Positions 59,274-64,000 of a DNA stretch of 64,000 nt are shown piece by piece. Positions within the stretch are counted from its first letter, which is position 1. Each line of letters begins with the position of its first letter. The position numbers and the translations under genes were made by a program. The stretch comes from Diplocarpon mali (taxonomy: Eukaryota > Ascomycota > Leotiomycetes > Helotiales > Drepanopezizaceae), in contig JAENRP010000069.1 of NCBI GenBank assembly GCA_024741835.1, forward strand, positions 65,864 to 129,863, read 5' to 3'. The notes under the pieces are model-generated. The model searched no databases, had not been told where the DNA came from, and saw only the letters and a list, made by a program, of their open reading frames with translations.

Positions 59274-61510
59274 TGCTGTAGAATTCCGAGAAGAGTAAAG
59301 AATGAAGGGGATGGTGGTGAGAAACAGAGGCTCGGAGGAGGAATGGGCGGGGAAGGTGTTTATATCTGCGTTGAGATGAGAGAATTGAAGGCACGACTAA
59401 GATAGTCAGTCTTCCAGAGAGTTGAGATGAGGAAATGGAAGGTACGATGGTCGAAATGTGATGTAGAAGATGTAGAAGATGTAGAAGATGTAGAAGATGT
59501 AGAAGATGTAGAAGATGCACGGTGTAGCAGATACACGCTGTAGAAGATGTACGGTGCAGAGGTTTTACGGTGTAGAAGATGCGAGTAACCATCTATGAGG
59601 AGGATCTCAGAGGTTTGTATGAAGAGGTGATGTTGGTTTGCATAGGAATCTGCCTCTTTATGTAGCTAGTTGAATCGTATGTAGGGTTTTGAAAAAACGA
59701 TCAATATCTGAGGTTGACCTCCACCTCTTGGAATCTTACCTAACGTCTGTAGGTGCATATCGTAATAGTCGGAAATGACTGTACGAGTATGAGGCCCTAC
59801 CTGTAAAACGAAGCCCGGGCTAATAAGCTATCTGGCCGCAGTCGACTTAGCACCAAACTAATGCACCAAAATCGATTAGAAAGGATTCACTTTCACGCTT
59901 ATCTTGCACTGGAAGTTTTGTCATCCTATTCATAATCGCGCTACGCTTTCTTTGAAACTCTAGTGGCCTGTAAGTTTCAATGTAGACGAATTACCAGTAT
60001 TAGTTGAAACACTTATCTGTCCCCGTATCGCATATGTGATAATAATTATTATAAAATGTGTGATTCGAATTGCTCTTTGGCGGTTTGGATGATGAAGTAA
60101 CATTATGCTTATTACGAATTTGTAATTTTGCGACTAGAATCTAAGTGCGCAACCACGCGGAAGTATAAAACTATGAAGGTATCAAATGTTTAGCGGTGAC
60201 GGAGTTTTTCACTCATTATTATTGGACTGTAACCATGAAAACTGGAGCAACTCTTCTAATTCGGCGAAAGATCCGGCGATTTGATTTATTTCAATTTCCA
60301 TTAAACGCAGCGCAGCGTAATCAAGAAACCCCTAACGCAAGTTTAAAGATCCATCTTAATAGCGAAGATCACAAGGTCAGCATTACATGTTTCCTAAGGC
60401 CTTGAGAGATGATATGAAACCTTGATATCAAAAATATTATTTTGTCTAAAACTAGGTAGGTACGTTCCGAAAACCTCCAAAGTTAGTGCGTTGCTACTTG
60501 TATTCTTTTCGGTCACCGTAAGATCTACTTATGAATATTATAGACCCCTGCCTTTACATGAAGCGGAATATCATCGCCGCATAATTTTGATCTGTAGCAG
60601 AGGCAGATCGCTTATAGCCTTGAATTAAAGCCCGGCTGCTCGCATCGGAATTCAGACATCTTTCATGCTCAAGTCAACGTGAAGTATGTGTAATTTTACC
60701 AGGAATGTCGAGATGTATGAGGTGTCCCAAAAAAAAAGTGTCTGAGGGGCATATTCCAAAGTGGAAGTTTGTTCATGATTAAGACTCCCTTCAGTGAAAC
60801 AGAGAGGTTCTGCCGAGAATGACTTCTCCGCCAGGTGGCTGCTCTAGGGCTGGGCTTTTCGTCGCCGCAGTCTGGTAGCTGGCTAGCATCGAGATCCAGT
60901 CATCCAGATGATTTTGCAAGATAGTCTCCTGTGCGGAAGAGCCACGAAATCCGGACGAGAAGCAGACAAGTGATGCTCAGATTCGACAACCCAAGTGCCG
61001 TGAGCCTTGAGAAGCAGGTTTACTTTGCCTGTTGTGGATGGTGACGCTCGATGCAGTATTGCAATTACCCCGCACCGGGCAAGCCACCTCACAGCTCGTC
61101 CTCCTGCTACAGTAAACTAATGCCGCATTTCTTTGGCTCTCTTGCAAGGGAGAACGCCGGCTTGGAATATGGGCTTCTGCGGCCGAGACACAGTTTTGTC
61201 GCTCAAGGCACTGGCGAAAGAGCGAAAAATTCAAGGCTATGGATGGTCAGCATTGTGGCGGCGCAAAAGCACGTGCATGATTAAGAAGATTCGAAATATG
61301 CCATGCAGCTTCTCCCGGGTATGGAAACAAGGCCTGTCGCTATCAGACCTACTCTGCGCGGGCGCGGCATGAAAGAGAGAACTCAGGTCGAGGCTATGAT
61401 GGATGAAAATTTACCTTCTCTTCACATACGTAGCGTAGCGTACATCCGAGTAACACTTGGCTACACTTATCTACGTGCTAATCAATCTGCGAAAAAGGTA
61501 TTCATTCATG
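59274..61510. other. Intergenic region upstream of treA and 3' of the ArfGAP gene
   Basis: No gene is supported. It includes the 9-bp minisatellite below and AT-rich DNA between 59,880 and 60,700. Confidence 0.5.
59461..59583. repeat. 9-bp ATGTAGAAG minisatellite in the treA upstream region
   Basis: Six near-perfect tandem units (59461-59516), then degenerate copies (TGTAGCAGATAC, TGTAGAAGATG) to about 59583, starting 188 bp upstream of the treA ATG. Confidence 0.92.
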
Positions 61511-63670
61511 CTATCTCATAGATCTTGCGGATATCGAGCCCCAAGCATCTGGACTGTGACGACCATTGGCCCACCCGCCTGCATCCACACTCTCTTTACT
61601 CACGTGCCGGCTTCCTCCATTCTGCTTTGGCTGAAATTGGCCCATCGGTCCCATGGTATCACCTGGATTCTGGACTGCATTACCTCCGCTCATCGCAAAA
61701 GGGTTGTTGTTCCCCGCAACTAGAGGAGACGAGACTTGCTGTAGCTGTTCAGCTGCTTGCGGTCTGGATATGTTCGGTTGTGGCTGGCCTTGGCCCTGGT
61801 TCTGCTCGGGTGGTACAATGGGTTGAGCGGGTGTCGGGGCCATTTGAGGATAGTTGTACAGGTCCATTATACTTTTCTTATCCGCTCTGAGGGTTTTCTG
61901 CGGCATTTGAGGGTGCGTCAGTTGCCTTTGCCCTTGGTATTGTTGGTTGTAGCCGAATATTTGTTGGGGGGATTGTTGCGCTTGCTGAGCTTGCTGCTCA
62001 TTAAAAAAAGGGTTGACCTGCTGCGGCGCGTTCTGACTTAGGAAAGGATTCATCGGCTGTTGCTGCAAGGCAGCCCCTCCGTTTCCAAAGAAAGCAGAGC
62101 CGTACTGCTGTGCAGGAGACTTCTGTTCCATCGGACTTTGATAGAGACTTTGATGCGGCGTCAATTGCTGGTTGTATGGGTTACTTGTAGATCTCGTATC
62201 CAAATTAAGCTGGGGCGCTTGAGCCGGTTGCTGCTGCACAAAAGGGTTGTTGCTACTCTGCTGAGGCTGGATCTGTGACTGATTTTCGTAGATCACTGGT
62301 TGGTAGAACTGCTGAGGTACAGAGGGGACAGGAGGGGTTACGGATTGTGAGTGTAATTGCTGGTTAGGAGGTTGCGCAGCGGGAAAGCCACCAGTGCGGT
62401 TTGGGAAAAGTGGTGGTGAAGGCTGAACTGACATGTTCTGGAAGGCTTGGTTGAGGTTGTACTGCGACTGTGATGGCGCAAATCCGAACGGATTAGAACT
62501 TTGAGCCGTTTGGTAAGGGTTATTTCCCATCATCTGAGGAGCAGGTAACTCTCCGGTAGACTGAGAGGACTGAGGTGGCGCTGCAGGAGGCGTGGTATCC
62601 AGCATATCAAACGGATTCGACGAGTTCGGCGAGGGCAGGTTTTTCGTTCGACTTATCGTCAAACCAGTGGGGACCCCTACAGGCGACCGTGAGGATATCT
62701 TCTGAGGTCCAGCGAGTCCCGGAGATTTCAATGTTCCCCCATCTCCAAGCCGCACCAGAGTTTCAATTGATTTTTCCAGATTTCCACTCAAGCCCTTGAG
62801 AACTGCCGTGTTCCTTCTATCATCTCTAAACCCCATATCCCGTAGCTTCTGCAACTTCAGCTCCAAGTCATCAGGTCCTCCTGCGCCTACTGCCGCACCA
62901 AATATCCTCGATTGTTTGTTCCTCGGTGGAGACTGTGACCGCTGTCGCGTATTGTTGTCATAGTCTTGCCTTGCAGCTGCTTCTTTGCGAGACTTTGACG
63001 ACAATGGAAAGATCGAGGAGGCTGATCTGAATCCAAATCTACCACCAGTTTTTGGTGGCGGAGGAGGAGGTTGGTCATCCGAGTTCGTACTTCCAGTGTT
63101 GTTTCTCCCGGTCGGCTTTGGCGCAGCCTGATCAATATATTTCCCCCTAATGAACCTCTCCATTGCCGAATCTGCTTCATCGGCGTCGAAAGGAATTGGA
63201 GGCCTCGTATTTTGTGGATTATACATTCGGTTCGATGCGACGTTTCCAACTCGCTTCATGTTCTGCCAGATCTTAGTGATTGTCTACAAGTCGCCCTGGA
63301 AGCAACTTACTTCTACCTGCTCATTTGTCCAAGAGTCCATACTCAATGACTTGACTTTCGTGATGTGGGTCCCCAACTTCCTATGTAGAGCAGCGCATCG
63401 CATGCAGAGAAATATACCCAGCTGTTTTTAAAATAAGTACGTGTCTCCAGTCAATCCAGTTCAGGTTTTACTCACACTCCAGCTTGCCCATCCTGTTACA
63501 ATGTCATTAGGTTAGATAACAACCCAATCTTCTTTGGAGGATCTTGACGTACCTGGATTCCTTGCCTGACAATCTGCGCACACATTGTTTCCTGGCACAG
63601 ACTTTATGAGATCTTGAAGAGAGCGCTCATTTCGCGCCTGCTGCCTCTTGCTTAAAGCGCCAGCCATCAT
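61511..63670 (-). CDS. ArfGAP with UBA domain and Gln/Pro-rich tail
   Basis: Four exons: 63670-63553, 63492-63476 (17 nt), 63421-63311 and 63262-61511, 665 aa from the first of two adjacent ATGs (second at 63667). The ArfGAP zinc finger is CADCQARNPGWASWSLGIF followed by LCMRC, with HRKLGTHITKVKSLSMDSW; the Arg of the LHRKLG block is the catalytic finger. The 17-nt micro-exon encodes WASWS and is essential. IPFDADEADSAMERFIRGKY ends the domain. A UBA domain (LELKLQKLRDMGFRDDR...NLEKSIETLVRLG) follows at about residues 210-260, then 400 residues rich in Gln, Asn and Pro with NPF/NPY motifs. The build resembles yeast Gts1/Age-type and fungal ArfGAP proteins acting at endosome or Golgi membranes with EH-domain partners. 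Confidence 0.95.
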
Positions 63671-64000
63671 TCACTCTCTCCTTTTGAAATGTATGCCCAA
63701 CTTCCGCCGGACAGTCGAAATCCTTAAGTCAACCAGCTATAAAACTCCCCAGCTTGAGTCAAGAGTCGGCTGGGCTGAAACCACAAGTTACACCTTTGTA
63801 CAATGCATTAGTTGAATGAGGAAAAAGAAACAGGAATATCAGGTTCGGCACCCAATCATAAGAGGTCATCAATCGTGAATGGATCATACGCAGAACAGAG
63901 GTTGCGCAGAGAGGTGGCGGGAGAAAAGGAGAGTTCGGTGGAGTTGCGACCAGGTCTGGGCTAGGCAAAGCCAACATATATTATTTGCAGGGGGCAAAGC
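63671..64000. other. Right edge
   Basis: Promoter side of the ArfGAP gene. No second gene is visible before the window ends. Confidence 0.5.

Noticed and set aside
61525..61890. Plus-strand frames opposite the ArfGAP tail
   Set aside because: Shadows of the Gln/Pro-rich coding strand.

Overview
The window is nuclear DNA of a filamentous ascomycete (Pezizomycotina). Leotiomycetes-like is my impression, but I cannot prove the class from sequence alone. The evidence is: intron-rich genes with 40-160 nt introns and CTAAC/CTGAC-type branch points close to the acceptor; a fungal gene set (CFEM protein, yapsin-type protease, acid trehalase, VDAC porin, PEX19, fungal acid permeases); no operons; and gene-free stretches with microsatellites. 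I found no tRNA, rRNA, CRISPR array or intact transposon.

Layout. 0.8-3 kb: a THEM6-like thioesterase-fold gene and a GPI-type CFEM protein. 3-6.9 kb: a GC-rich stretch with no convincing gene. 6.9-15.4 kb: a two-HTH plus HD-hydrolase fusion, a cyclase-family (formamidase-like) gene, a decayed caspase-like fragment, a secreted PLC-like phosphodiesterase, a 3-methyladenine DNA glycosylase and a tiny convergent gene. 17.5-25.7 kb: a yapsin-like aspartic protease, a vacuolar-type amino acid transporter, a Nop15/NIFK RNA-binding protein and an SMN orthologue. 26.8-29.8 kb: a broken cupredoxin gene and unexplained DNA.

29.8-46.5 kb is a dense housekeeping block: YciI-domain protein, secreted But2-like protein, ribosomal P1, DUF2408 protein, an unknown charged protein, PEX19, UBC9, asparagine synthetase, VDAC, a membrane J-domain protein and methionine aminopeptidase 2. 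Several pairs are divergent with 470-780 bp between start codons (P1/DUF2408, PEX19/UBC9, NIFK/SMN, J-protein/MetAP2). 46.5-49.6 kb is AT-rich and gene-free. 49.6-51.6 kb holds an amino acid permease, 51.6-55.9 kb is a repeat-rich gene desert, 55.9-59.3 kb an acid trehalase and 61.5-63.7 kb an ArfGAP-UBA protein.

Most genes are unrelated housekeeping functions (translation, sumoylation, peroxisome biogenesis, DNA repair, vesicle traffic). There is a loose nutrient theme: two amino acid transporters, asparagine synthetase, secreted trehalase and a surface protease. There is no biosynthetic cluster. The most interesting items are the HTH-HTH-HD fusion, a candidate non-GT splice donor in the yapsin gene, a possible GC-AG intron in the DUF2408 gene, two decayed genes (caspase-like and cupredoxin), a perfect 37-bp tandem duplication at the PLC-like stop codon, and dispersed GGGTATACCC palindromes. 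Exon coordinates were derived by hand from splice signals, reading frame and family conservation.
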